A DNA stretch of 64,000 bases from the NCBI RefSeq assembly GCF_013376415.1, contig NZ_WYET01000004.1, forward strand, positions 372,001-436,000. Reading direction: 5' to 3'. The DNA comes from Flagellimonas chongwuensis (GTDB taxonomy: Bacteria > Bacteroidota > Bacteroidia > Flavobacteriales > Flavobacteriaceae). The translations under genes and the position numbers were made by a program. This document shows, in pieces, positions 33,738 through 45,264 of this stretch. Below the pieces are notes generated by a model that ran no database searches, was not told the DNA's origin, and worked only from the letters and a program-made list of their open reading frames with translations. The stretch's first letter is position 1. Each line of letters begins with the position of its first letter.

Positions 33738-35237
33738 TCAATTACATTCCACCAAATTCAAATTGCCCGTGTAATCCCATTGGTAATTGTCAAAGAGGTT
33801 CTGAAGTGCATTTATCCCATCTCCCAAACAAATACTCAAATTATCCAATCCCACTGTAATATTGGAAGGGCCGCCATTTTGGTCGGCATAGCTGCTCCAT
33901 CCGATAAATGTATTACTCAAATTAACCGCAGAAATACCGCTAGCAATGAACATATCCTCAAGCATTGTTAAACTACCAATGTCCCAACCGCCCAAATCTT
34001 GATCAAAGGAGGTGGCTCCTTTGAACATCATTTGCATATTGACTACATTGGTCGTGTTCCACTCACTAAGGTCTCCATTAAAAGAAGTTGCATGTGCAAA
34101 CATTCCGCTCATCGTGGTTACACTGGAGGTTTTCCAATCATTAATATTTCCATTAAAGGAATTAGCAGTCCTAAACATATTTGACATATCCGTTACGTTG
34201 GAAGTGTTCCAATTACCGATATCTATGTTAAAGGCATAGGCTCCAAAGAACATTCCGCTCATATCTAATACATTTGAGGTATCCCAATTACCGATGTCAG
34301 CATTAAATACATCCGTTCCAGCAAACATTTCGCTCATATTTGTCACTTTGGAAGTATCCCAACTACTGATATCCCCATTAAAGGATTTGCTTCCCGAAAA
34401 TGTCCTTTCCATATTTGTTACTTTGGAAGTATCCCAATCACCTAAATCTGCATTGAAGAATCCGGCCCCATAAAACAAACCCTCTAAACTTGTAACATTT
34501 GAAAGGTCCGGTACGTCAGAGGCGTTATATTGCATGTTTGCACAAAGTGCAAAAGCAAATGAGAGGTCTTTCCATACTACATCGCCCCATTGATCAATGC
34601 TCTTCACATAGGAATAATCCTCTTCAAATGAAAAGCTGGGAAATTCTCCTTTTATGGATACGGTATAAGTTCCTGCTATCTCATAAGTGTGCTCAAAGGC
34701 CTCTGGAGCAATTTCTACGATTTCCTCTATTGTTCCATCTCCCCAATCGATAGTGAAATCATAGCTGTAATCTGTGTTCGCACCAATGTGGAGGGTCTGG
34801 TTGCCCATATTGGTCTTCCATGTGATTATAAACGGCCTAGAATTGTCCTCAATAGGTTCCTCGACATCTTCTACCTTAACCATTACGCCTCTGAACCTGT
34901 CAATAATGCCATCTGAAACCATAACAACCAATGAATGTTCCTTCACCGTTTCGTAATCCAGATATTTCCCGGGCGCCAAAGAGATTTCACCTTCTGGACT
35001 GATTTCAAAAAGATCGTTGCCCCCACTCCTAATCTCAAAGATCAACTTATCATCATCCGGGTCGGTCGCCTCAATGGTTCCGATAATGGTCTGCTCATCC
35101 ACATCTTCCTTTACGGAAAAAGTATCCCCGTGGGCGATAGGCGCCCCATTTACATCTTCCAAAGAATCATTGTCGCAAGATTGTAGCGCACATACCAACA
35201 AAAACAGGAAGAACAACTTTTCAAATTTGATAGTCAT
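33738..35237 (-). CDS. BspA/DUF285-type surface lipoprotein with cadherin-like repeat (paralogue 2)
   Basis: The 499-residue protein is lipid-anchored (signal ending CALQSC, Cys21). It has one cadherin-like repeat (about residues 32-130), a PKD-like segment (YDFTIDWGDGTIEEI...YEIAGTYTVSIKG), and then about eight BspA-type repeats (e.g. WDTSKVTNMSEMFAGTDVFN, WNTSNVTDMSNMFRTANSFN) before a tail shared with paralogue 1. So it has one fewer cadherin repeat and many more BspA repeats than its neighbour, as expected from repeat slippage after duplication. No type IX sorting signal is visible. Surface binding is inferred; the ligand is unknown. Confidence 0.87.
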   Translation of the reverse strand: MTIKFEKLFFLFLLVCALQSCDNDSLEDVNGAPIAHGDTFSVKEDVDEQTIIGTIEATDPDDDKLIFEIRSGGNDLFEISPEGEISLAPGKYLDYETVKEHSLVVMVSDGIIDRFRGVMVKVEDVEEPIEDNSRPFIITWKTNMGNQTLHIGANTDYSYDFTIDWGDGTIEEIVEIAPEAFEHTYEIAGTYTVSIKGEFPSFSFEEDYSYVKSIDQWGDVVWKDLSFAFALCANMQYNASDVPDLSNVTSLEGLFYGAGFFNADLGDWDTSKVTNMERTFSGSKSFNGDISSWDTSKVTNMSEMFAGTDVFNADIGNWDTSNVLDMSGMFFGAYAFNIDIGNWNTSNVTDMSNMFRTANSFNGNINDWKTSSVTTMSGMFAHATSFNGDLSEWNTTNVVNMQMMFKGATSFDQDLGGWDIGSLTMLEDMFIASGISAVNLSNTFIGWSSYADQNGGPSNITVGLDNLSICLGDGINALQNLFDNYQWDYTGNLNLVECN

Positions 35238-35294
35238 AACATGGTATTTTCTGGAAAGATGGTTCTTTTACACAAGATTTTCTCCGCCCGATTT

Positions 35295-35360
35295 ACCAAT
35301 GCCCCGTTTGAGTTGACGGATGGGGGGTTTGGGTTGATGGAGGGTTTTAGGGGAAGGGTT
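35295..35360. repeat. Duplicated 5' flank, copy 2
   Basis: Near-identical to 33184-33250. Confidence 0.85.
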
Positions 35361-35504
35361 ACGGGTTAAAGGTTAAAGGTCAAGGGGTGAAGATGAAGGG
35401 ATGGCTGGATTTTTGGATGATTCGATTATTTGGTTATTGGGTGAAGGTTTAAAGGTGAAGGGGACAAGGGCAATGGTCAAGAGCAAAGGGTTTTCGACTG
35501 CCTG

Positions 35505-35574
35505 CCGGGCCCTGAGCGGAGTCGAAGGGCGGTTGGCGAAGGGTTCTCGACTGCGCTCGAACTGACGATGGACG
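35505..35574. repeat. Palindromic repeat family 2, full copy
   Basis: CCGGGCCCTGAGCGGAGTCG to CGAACTGACGATGG. A truncated start of another copy (GGGTTTTCGACTGCCTG) lies directly before it at 35488-35504. Confidence 0.8.
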
Positions 35575-35620
35575 ATTGCTGGATGATTCGATTATTGGAT
35601 TGTTGGTAATTGAATAATTG

Positions 35621-35669
35621 TTTATTGTTTATTGTTTATTGTTAACTGCTTACTGCATACTGAATATTG
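35621..35669. repeat. Heptamer series (TTTATTG to nnnACTG), 7 units
   Basis: Three TTTATTG followed by TTAACTG, CTTACTG, CATACTG and AATATTG, all in 7-bp phase. Confidence 0.75.
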
Positions 35670-35715
35670 TCATTCTAAACCGGGCCCTGAGCGGAGTCGG
35701 GGGGCAGTGAAGAAT
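35669..35715. repeat. Palindromic repeat family 2, partial or diverged copy
   Basis: GTCATTCTAAACCGGGCCCTGAGCGGAGTCGG, then a diverged GGGGCAGTGAAGAATC end. It shares the CGGGCCCTGAGCGGAGTCG block. Confidence 0.6.
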
Positions 35716-35814
35716 CTATGGGCAGGCGCACGCTTGGTTTGGGGGTATTCGGTTATTTGTTGGTTTGATTAATGGTAATTGTAAATTGGTTATTGTTCAT
35801 TGATAATCAATTGA

Positions 35815-39036
<3,222 letters not shown>

Positions 39037-39037
<1 letters not shown>

Positions 39038-39522
39038 TACAATTTTTTAAGCATCCAAACGGGGCAGGAATAATGGCCCGTATTTCCCATGGGAGCGTCG
39101 ATGTACTCAAAACCGTTCTTCTTGTACAACTTTTGGGCGGCTTCCATGTAGGGCATGGTTTCCAAATAGCAGGCCTCAAACCCAAATTCTTTAGCTTTTT
39201 GCAAACAAGCTCCAATCATTTTGGCACCGAGTCCCTTGCCCCTGGCTTCCTCCAAAAAGTACATTTTTTGAAGCTCGCAGACATTACCATCATAGTTATC
39301 CAACTTGGCGACACCGGCACAGCCGATTACTTCGCCTTCGTGCTCCACCACAAAATACGCAGCTTTGGGCACATTATAATTAGAGTACATATCGTCCAAA
39401 GCTTTATCTGCATAAGCGGTACCTACTTTAGGAACACCCATATCCTCAAAAACCTTTCGAATCACTTGGGCCACCTGTACATTGTCTTCGGGGGTAATTT
39501 CACGAATCACCGTATCTCCCAT
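39037..39522 (-). CDS. GNAT family N-acetyltransferase
   Basis: The 161-residue protein has the acetyl-CoA motif A (LQKMYFLEEARGKGLGAKMIGACLQKAKEFG, with R/Q-x-x-G-x-G/A at RGKGLG) and the family ends (YLETMPYMEAAQKLYKKNGFEYIDAPMG). It resembles arsinothricin- or stress-type GNATs that act on small molecules, but the substrate is not identifiable. It heads a transcript with prmC and ligA and is divergent from ribD. Confidence 0.9.
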
Positions 39523-39541
39523 TTTTGTGTTTTTATTGTTC

Positions 39542-39549
39542 TATTTTTG
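39542..39549 (+). promoter_or_regulatory. -7 box (TATTTTTG) of ribD
   Basis: Exact TAnnTTTG, only 4 nt before the GTG at 39554; any transcript starting about 7 nt downstream would be leaderless. Confidence 0.55.
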
Positions 39550-39553
39550 CGGT

Positions 39554-40606
39554 GTGAATATACATCAAAAATACATCCTCCGCTGCATAGAGCTGGCCAA
39601 AAAGGGACTGGGAACAACCGCTCCAAACCCTATGGTGGGATGTGTAATTGTACATAACGATAAAATAATCGGAGAAGGGTTTACCGACCCCTACGGAGGC
39701 CCACATGCCGAAGTAAATGCCATTAATTCTGTAAAGGATAAGGATTTATTGCAGGAAGCATCTTTATATGTTACCCTCGAACCTTGTTCGCATTACGGAA
39801 AAACACCTCCTTGTGCTGATTTGATTGCAAAACACCGAATCAAAGAGGTTTTTATTGGGTTACAGGACCCTCACGATAAAGTGGCCGGTAAAGGCATCCA
39901 GAAATTGAAAGATGCGGGCTGCAAAGTAACGGTGGGAATTCTTGAAGATGAATGCAGGGAACACCACAAACGTTTTTTGACGTTTCAGGAAAAGAAACGC
40001 CCCTACATTATTTTAAAGTGGGCGGAATCGAATGATGGCTTTTTGGCCCCCGACACCTCCTTACGAAGTAAAAATCCAGAACCTTTCTGGATTACCAATG
40101 TCCATTCCAAACAGTTGGTACACCAATGGCGAAGCCAAGAACAGGCCATTTTGGTCGGCACCCACACGGTTTTGGAGGACAATCCCAAACTAACAACACG
40201 GAGTTGGACAGGAAAAGACCCGATTCGGGTGGTTTTGGACAAGGATTTGAAGATTGATTCGATCTACCATGTTTTCGATACATCTGTACGGACCATTGTT
40301 TTGACGGAGGTTGAAGATGCATCAAAATATAAGGAAGGTGTTGATTATGCCCTCATCGACTTTTCAAAAAACTTGGCACAGGAAATTTGTGATGCGCTCC
40401 ATCAACATAACATCACAAGCGTAATTATTGAAGGCGGCGCCAGAACGCTTCAAACTTTTATCGATGAAAATTTATGGGACGAGGCTCGTATTTTTAAAGG
40501 TGCCGTTTCTTTTGAAAATGGTTTGCCTGCTCCTAAAATACAGGGTACTTTACAACATCAGACCCAAATATTGACCGACACCTTATCCGTTTACCATAAT
40601 GATTAA
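39554..40606 (+). CDS. ribD: Bifunctional riboflavin deaminase/reductase RibD
   Basis: RibD deaminates and then reduces the pyrimidine intermediate of riboflavin synthesis. The 350-residue protein has the deaminase zinc site (PHAEVNAI and EPCSHYGKTPPCADLI) at the N-terminus and the reductase domain (LKWAESNDGFLA, VGTHTVLEDNPKLTTR, IIEGGARTLQTFID) at the C-terminus. I use the GTG at 39554 (VNIHQKYILRCIELAKKGLG), which matches the family's N-terminal helix. The longer frame would cover the promoter and the divergent GNAT gene. It overlaps the next gene by 8 nt. Confidence 0.95.
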   Translation: MNIHQKYILRCIELAKKGLGTTAPNPMVGCVIVHNDKIIGEGFTDPYGGPHAEVNAINSVKDKDLLQEASLYVTLEPCSHYGKTPPCADLIAKHRIKEVFIGLQDPHDKVAGKGIQKLKDAGCKVTVGILEDECREHHKRFLTFQEKKRPYIILKWAESNDGFLAPDTSLRSKNPEPFWITNVHSKQLVHQWRSQEQAILVGTHTVLEDNPKLTTRSWTGKDPIRVVLDKDLKIDSIYHVFDTSVRTIVLTEVEDASKYKEGVDYALIDFSKNLAQEICDALHQHNITSVIIEGGARTLQTFIDENLWDEARIFKGAVSFENGLPAPKIQGTLQHQTQILTDTLSVYHND

Positions 40607-41201
40607 AAATATTATACTCGACTTTGGCGACGTCCTCATCAACCTGGACAAACCTGCCACGGCAAAGGCAATGGTGCAGCACGGGTTTACCGAAGTTACT
40701 CCTAACTTGGAAAGCTTGTTTCAGGATTATGAGAAGGGACTTATCACATCTACAGGCTTTTTGGATGAGGTGTCTGAACACTTTCCTAACGCAAACAGGG
40801 ACTATTTGACGCAAGCCTGGAATTCGATTTTGTTGGATTTTCCCGAAGAACGTTTACAATTTATTGAACAGCTTGCTGCCGAGAATCAATATAAAATGAT
40901 ATTGTTGAGCAATACCAACGACCTACATATGGAACGTGTGAGGGAACAAATGGGCGCGGAACGGTTCAATAGGTTCAAAAATGCTTTTGATGTATTCTAC
41001 CTAAGCTACGAAATGGGAATGCGCAAACCAGATACCGAGATTTTTGACTTTGTGCTACAAGAAAACCAACTTACAGCGGAAGAAACCTTTTTTGTGGATG
41101 ACGTAAAGGAAAATACTGATTCCGCAGCTAGTTTAGGTATAAAAGTATGGAACCTCCAAGTGGGCCAAGAAGACGTAAACCAACTAAAATCAAAATTATA
41201 A
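40599..41201 (+). CDS. HAD family hydrolase (phosphatase)
   Basis: The 200-residue protein has HAD motif I DFGDVLINLD (nucleophile and acid Asp near the N-terminus), motif II LLSNTND, the lysine in MRKPDTEIF, and motif IV FFVDDVKENTDSAASLG. It resembles YihX-type sugar or nucleotide phosphatases. Being co-transcribed with ribD (8-nt overlap), it may remove the phosphate from the riboflavin intermediate, a step often done by HAD enzymes; this is inference. Confidence 0.9.
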   Translation: MIKNIILDFGDVLINLDKPATAKAMVQHGFTEVTPNLESLFQDYEKGLITSTGFLDEVSEHFPNANRDYLTQAWNSILLDFPEERLQFIEQLAAENQYKMILLSNTNDLHMERVREQMGAERFNRFKNAFDVFYLSYEMGMRKPDTEIFDFVLQENQLTAEETFFVDDVKENTDSAASLGIKVWNLQVGQEDVNQLKSKL

Positions 41202-42065
41202 ATGCTATACCTAATTCTGAGTGTTCTGAGCTCGACTTTGATTTTTGTGGTCTTTAAACTGTTCGATGTTTTTAAAATACAGACGCTCTACGCCATTATC
41301 ACCAATTACGTGGTAGCCTGCACTGTTGGGTTCTTTTTATATGATGGTCCGGTCGGCGTAAGCGATTTTACGAATAAACCATGGCTTATTGGCCCTATAT
41401 TATTAGGTGTACTGTTTATTGTCATTTTTAATTTGATGGCCCGTACTGCCCAGGTCTCTGGGGTTTCGGTAGCCTCGGTGGCTACCAAGATGTCGTTGGC
41501 GATTCCGGTGGTAATGGGGATGTTGTTGTACGGCGAACGATTGAGCGCACTACAAGTGGTTGGTATTGCCCTTGCACTGGTTGCGGTGTATTTGGCGTCC
41601 ATTAAAGAAAAGAAAATACGAATTGACCGAAAAGCACTTATGCTGCCTTTGCTGGTGTTTTTAGGGTCGGGTATTATCGACACCAGTATTCAGTATTTTG
41701 AGGAAGTCCATTTGACAGACCAAGAGATTCCGGTCTTCTCCTCTATGATTTTTGGCTGTGCAGCTTTTACCGGGTTTATTTTTATTGGTATAAAGGCGGT
41801 AAAAACACCATTGAAAATCAATTTAAAAAATATGGCAGGAGGAATTGCCCTAGGGGTACCCAATTATTTCTCCATCTATTTTTTGATTCGTGCCCTGCGG
41901 TCAGAAGTTTTGAGTAGTGCCGCTATCTTTACCTTAAACAACGTTGCGATTGTAATGGTCTCCACGCTCGTCGGAATATTATTGTTTAAAGAGAAGCTAA
42001 GTCTTAAAAACTGGAGCGGTGTTGCGTTGGCGGTTTTGAGCATAATATTGGTAGCTTTGTTCTGA
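41202..42065 (+). CDS. EamA/DMT superfamily transporter
   Basis: The 287-residue protein has about ten hydrophobic helices arranged as two EamA repeats of five. YGERLSALQVVGIALALVAVYLAS (first repeat end) and FKEKLSLKNWSGVALAVLSIILVALF (second repeat end) are the matching hallmarks. It sits in the cytoplasmic membrane and exports or imports an unknown metabolite. It starts next to the HAD stop and its last base pairs with the start of the YigZ gene. Confidence 0.9.
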   Translation: MLYLILSVLSSTLIFVVFKLFDVFKIQTLYAIITNYVVACTVGFFLYDGPVGVSDFTNKPWLIGPILLGVLFIVIFNLMARTAQVSGVSVASVATKMSLAIPVVMGMLLYGERLSALQVVGIALALVAVYLASIKEKKIRIDRKALMLPLLVFLGSGIIDTSIQYFEEVHLTDQEIPVFSSMIFGCAAFTGFIFIGIKAVKTPLKINLKNMAGGIALGVPNYFSIYFLIRALRSEVLSSAAIFTLNNVAIVMVSTLVGILLFKEKLSLKNWSGVALAVLSIILVALF

Positions 42066-42679
42066 TGGATAAAAAAGAAGATGTTTATAGGACCGTTACC
42101 AAAACCTCACCCGAGATTTTATATAAGGACCGAAAAAGCAAATTCTATGCTCAGGTACACCCCATTGCTTCGGAAGATGATGTAAAACCGATTGTAGAGG
42201 AACTTCGAAAAAAATACCACACGGCCAACCATGTTTGCTATGCCTGGCAATTGGGCACCGAAAATCCGATTTACAGAGCCAATGATGATGGCGAACCGAA
42301 CAATTCGGCCGGAATGCCCATTTATGGGCAAATACAATCGTTTGATGTGACCAATGTCCTGATTACCATTACCAGAATTTTTGGTGGCACCAAACTTGGG
42401 GTCGGCGGATTGATACAGGCCTACAAAGCTGCTGCCCAAACGGCGCTCGAAAATGCGAAGATTGTAAAGAAAATCATCAAAGCTCAAATGCGTTTACAAT
42501 TTGAGTACCCAGTCATGGATATAGTGATGCGGACCATCAAACAGAAAGATTTGGAGATTGCTTCCCAGAAAATGGAATTGGATTGCGAGCTGATTATTTC
42601 GGTTCGATTAAGCGAATCGGAAGAGATTTTTCAACTTTTCGATGAAATGCATGGTGTCGATGTAATTATGTTGGATTGA
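42065..42679 (+). CDS. YigZ/IMPACT family protein
   Basis: The 204-residue protein has the UPF0029/Impact N-terminal domain (KFYAQVHPIASEDDVKPIVEELRKKYHTANHVCYAWQLG) with the conserved DDGEPNNSAGMPIYGQIQ, plus the C-terminal DUF1949 ferredoxin-like domain. The role of this family in bacteria is uncertain; eukaryotic IMPACT is linked with translation control. It ends the ribD operon. A convergent thioesterase gene follows. Confidence 0.92.
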   Translation: MDKKEDVYRTVTKTSPEILYKDRKSKFYAQVHPIASEDDVKPIVEELRKKYHTANHVCYAWQLGTENPIYRANDDGEPNNSAGMPIYGQIQSFDVTNVLITITRIFGGTKLGVGGLIQAYKAAAQTALENAKIVKKIIKAQMRLQFEYPVMDIVMRTIKQKDLEIASQKMELDCELIISVRLSESEEIFQLFDEMHGVDVIMLD

Positions 42680-42764
42680 TTGAAACAAGACCACTTTCCT
42701 ATTGGACAAAAGACCGCTGCGCTGCTAGACATAAGAACAAAGACTTCTGAACTCTGAAAAAAAA

Positions 42765-43163
42765 TCAATCCTCCAATTTTTCCAAGATATAATCTGGGCA
42801 TTTTATGGGGCGTCCCGTTTTTTTGTCCATAAAGGCTAAAACCGTGTTTGCGGTGGCCAACAACTCCCCTGCTTCGTTCAAAAGGTCATAATCAAATTCA
42901 ATTTTAACTAAGGGTTTTGACTTTAATTTGGTACGCACGGTCAACAAATTATCATAAAGCGCAGACTTTTTATAGTCAATATGTAAGGATATTACGGGTA
43001 ACATCACACCATTATCCTCCATGCTTTTGTAAGTGATTCCCATCGCCCTTAACCACTCCACTCGGCCCATTTCAAAATACTGGGCATAATTACCATGGTA
43101 AACAACCCCCATTTGGTCAGTTTCTGCATATCTGACCCGAAAAGAATACGTATTTAGACCCAT
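42765..43163 (-). CDS. Acyl-CoA thioesterase (hotdog fold, 4HBT type)
   Basis: A 132-residue hotdog-fold protein of the YbgC/4-hydroxybenzoyl-CoA thioesterase type. RVRYAETDQMGVVYHGNYAQYFEMGR contains the catalytic Asp and the conserved YHGNY. Such enzymes cleave acyl-CoA esters; the chain length preferred here is not evident. It is divergent from dnaA across 200 bp. Confidence 0.92.
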   Translation of the reverse strand: MGLNTYSFRVRYAETDQMGVVYHGNYAQYFEMGRVEWLRAMGITYKSMEDNGVMLPVISLHIDYKKSALYDNLLTVRTKLKSKPLVKIEFDYDLLNEAGELLATANTVLAFMDKKTGRPIKCPDYILEKLED

Positions 43164-43365
43164 TTTTAATTGAAAAATTATATATTTAGAGGCTTGCTTA
43201 TTTTGAGGGCAACATGCGAAAAAAAAACAGAACTTTCAATGGTAAATTGATTTTTTTTTTAAAAGAATTGTTCACATATTTGTCGCATCCAATGAGCATC
43301 TTGTAACCCTTTAGATGCTTGCTCTTAAGTATTAAAGCTAACCATTAAAACAAGGAAAAACTTCT
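43164..43365. promoter_or_regulatory. Control region between the thioesterase gene and dnaA
   Basis: This 202-bp region is very A/T rich, with a run of T at 43250-43260. A near-consensus -7 box (CATATTTG, 43275-43282) and a hairpin (AGCATCT 43295-43301 with AGATGCT 43313-43319) lie in the dnaA leader. I see no clear TTATCCACA-type DnaA boxes, so an origin here is not supported by eye. Confidence 0.4.
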
Positions 43366-44790
43366 ATGAGTGCTACTGCTAATTCCGTATGGAACAACTG
43401 TTTGGCTTTTATCCAAGATAACATCCAACCGCAGGCATTCAAAACTTGGTTTGAACCCATTAAGCCTATAAAACTGACAGATAAGGCGCTGAGCATTCAG
43501 GTGCCCAGCAAGTTTTTCTACGAATGGCTCGAAGAACATTATGTAAAGCTCCTTAAAGTTGCCATGACCCGTGAATTGGGAAGCAATGCTAAGTTGATCT
43601 ACGTTATAAAAATGGAAAACAAGTACGGTAACAAGGAACCTTTTACAGAACAGATTCCAAGTTCTAACCGTACCGCTGTAGGACCACAGGAATTGGATGT
43701 GCCGATTACCTCCAAAAGTCCCGAGCTTAAAAATCCATTTGTGATTCCTGGAATCCGAAATATCAAAATCGAATCCCAGCTAAATCCAAATTATAATTTC
43801 GATAATTTTCTGGAAGGTGATTCCAACCGTTTAGCTCGTTCCGCCGGTATGGCCGTGGCCAACAAACCGGGAGGAACATCTTTTAATCCACTATTGGTTT
43901 TTGGTGGAGTTGGTTTGGGAAAGACCCACTTGGCCCATGCCATTGGAGTTGAGATAAAAGACAAGTACCCGGAAAAGACCGTACTCTATATTTCGGCGGA
44001 GAAATTCACCCAACAATATATTGAGTCCGTAAAAAAGAATACCCGAAACGATTTTATCCATTTTTACCAGTTGATAGACGTACTTATTATAGATGACGTG
44101 CAATTCCTATCCGGTAAATCTGGAACACAGGATGTTTTCTTCCATATTTTTAACCATTTACACCAAAATGGCAAGCAGGTAATTTTAACATCGGACAAAG
44201 CTCCTGTGGATATGCAGGATATTGAGCAGCGTTTGCTTTCCCGTTTTAAATGGGGACTGTCCGCAGAACTGCAGAGTCCCGATTACGAAACCAGGGTGTC
44301 CATCTTAAAAAACAAATTGTACCGAGATGGGGTTGAGATGCCCGAAGATATCATCGACCACGTGGCAAAGAACATCAAGACCAATATTCGTGAACTGGAA
44401 GGCGCCATTATTTCATTGATTGCGCAATCATCATTCAATAAGCGTGAGGTTACTTTGGAACTGGCACAACAGGTAGTGGAAAAGTTTGTCAAAAACACCA
44501 AGCGCGAAGTATCCATCGACTACATTCAAAAAGTAGTGTCGGATTACTTCGAAATGGATGTGGCCACGCTTCAATCCAAAACAAGAAAACGCCACATTGT
44601 ACAAGCAAGACAATTGGCCATGTTCTTTGCAAAGAAATTCACCAAGGCATCCTTGGCGAGCATCGGTTCACAAATCGGAAAACGTGATCACGCAACCGTA
44701 CTCCATGCATGCAAAACGGTGGACAACCTTGCGGAGACTGATAAACAATTCAGAAAGTACATCGAGGATTTGAGCAAGAAGTTCTCCTAA
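43366..44790 (+). CDS. dnaA: Chromosomal replication initiator DnaA
   Basis: DnaA binds oriC and opens the duplex. The 474-residue protein has domain I (VWNNCLAFIQDNIQPQAFKTWFEPI), a linker, the AAA+ domain with Walker A FGGVGLGKTHLAHAIG and Walker B LIIDDVQFLSGK, and the C-terminal domain with the DnaA-box reader signature IGKRDHATVLHACKTV. All parts are intact. It is followed 17 nt later by a phosphatase gene, so the three downstream genes may share its transcript. Confidence 0.98.
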   Translation: MSATANSVWNNCLAFIQDNIQPQAFKTWFEPIKPIKLTDKALSIQVPSKFFYEWLEEHYVKLLKVAMTRELGSNAKLIYVIKMENKYGNKEPFTEQIPSSNRTAVGPQELDVPITSKSPELKNPFVIPGIRNIKIESQLNPNYNFDNFLEGDSNRLARSAGMAVANKPGGTSFNPLLVFGGVGLGKTHLAHAIGVEIKDKYPEKTVLYISAEKFTQQYIESVKKNTRNDFIHFYQLIDVLIIDDVQFLSGKSGTQDVFFHIFNHLHQNGKQVILTSDKAPVDMQDIEQRLLSRFKWGLSAELQSPDYETRVSILKNKLYRDGVEMPEDIIDHVAKNIKTNIRELEGAIISLIAQSSFNKREVTLELAQQVVEKFVKNTKREVSIDYIQKVVSDYFEMDVATLQSKTRKRHIVQARQLAMFFAKKFTKASLASIGSQIGKRDHATVLHACKTVDNLAETDKQFRKYIEDLSKKFS

Positions 44791-44807
44791 TTTTTCACAA
44801 GATATTT

Positions 44808-45260
44808 ATGAAAACCAAAGTTTTGATGGTCTGCTTGGGAAACATTTGCAGGTCACCTTTGGCCGAAGGCATTTTAAAATCAAAAGTCGATTCGGATTCC
44901 GTTTTTGTGGATTCCGCGGGCACTGCAGGATATCATGTTGGTAATCCGCCTGATAAACGTTCCATTGCGGTGGCCCAAAAATATGGACTGGATATTAACA
45001 ATCAGAAGTGTAGAAAATTTTCGAAAGCCGATTTTTCAGGGTTCGATTATATCTATGTGATGGACCGTAGTAATTTTTCCGATGTGGCTGCTCTGGCTTC
45101 AAACCAAGAGGAAGCCAACAAAGTAAAATTGTTGCTGAGCGAGGTTGAACTGGGAATTAAAGAGGTTCCAGACCCCTACTACGGTGGCGAGGATGGCTTT
45201 GAAAATGTTTACCAAATGATTGACAGGGCTTGTGAGGAAATTGCGAAAAAGCTAAATTAA
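44808..45260 (+). CDS. Low molecular weight protein-tyrosine phosphatase
   Basis: The 150-residue protein has the N-terminal catalytic loop C-x5-R-S (MVCLGNICRSPLAEGIL) and the general acid in VPDPYYGG. It dephosphorylates tyrosine on proteins. In Bacteroidota its target is unknown; in other bacteria partners are polysaccharide-export kinases. It directly follows dnaA. Confidence 0.95.
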   Translation: MKTKVLMVCLGNICRSPLAEGILKSKVDSDSVFVDSAGTAGYHVGNPPDKRSIAVAQKYGLDINNQKCRKFSKADFSGFDYIYVMDRSNFSDVAALASNQEEANKVKLLLSEVELGIKEVPDPYYGGEDGFENVYQMIDRACEEIAKKLN

Positions 45261-45264
45261 ACCC

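Larger units (their letters stand above)
35238..35814. other. Repeat-filled spacer upstream of BspA-like gene 2
   Basis: No credible gene. It holds the second copy of the duplicated flank (35295-35360), GGTTAAAG-rich sequence, family-2 palindrome pieces at 35488-35574 and 35669-35715, and a heptamer series (35621-35669). Confidence 0.8.

Noticed and set aside
31670-35237. Type IX secretion sorting domains on the BspA-like proteins
   Set aside because: Both proteins end shortly after the BspA repeats with a Cys-containing tail and no C-terminal sorting motif; both have lipoboxes instead.
39490-39554. Possible FMN riboswitch ahead of ribD
   Set aside because: Only a few bases separate the -7 box and the start codon, leaving no room for an aptamer.
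43164-43365. Possible oriC next to dnaA
   Set aside because: A/T-rich sequence and a hairpin are present, but no clear DnaA boxes were seen on either strand.
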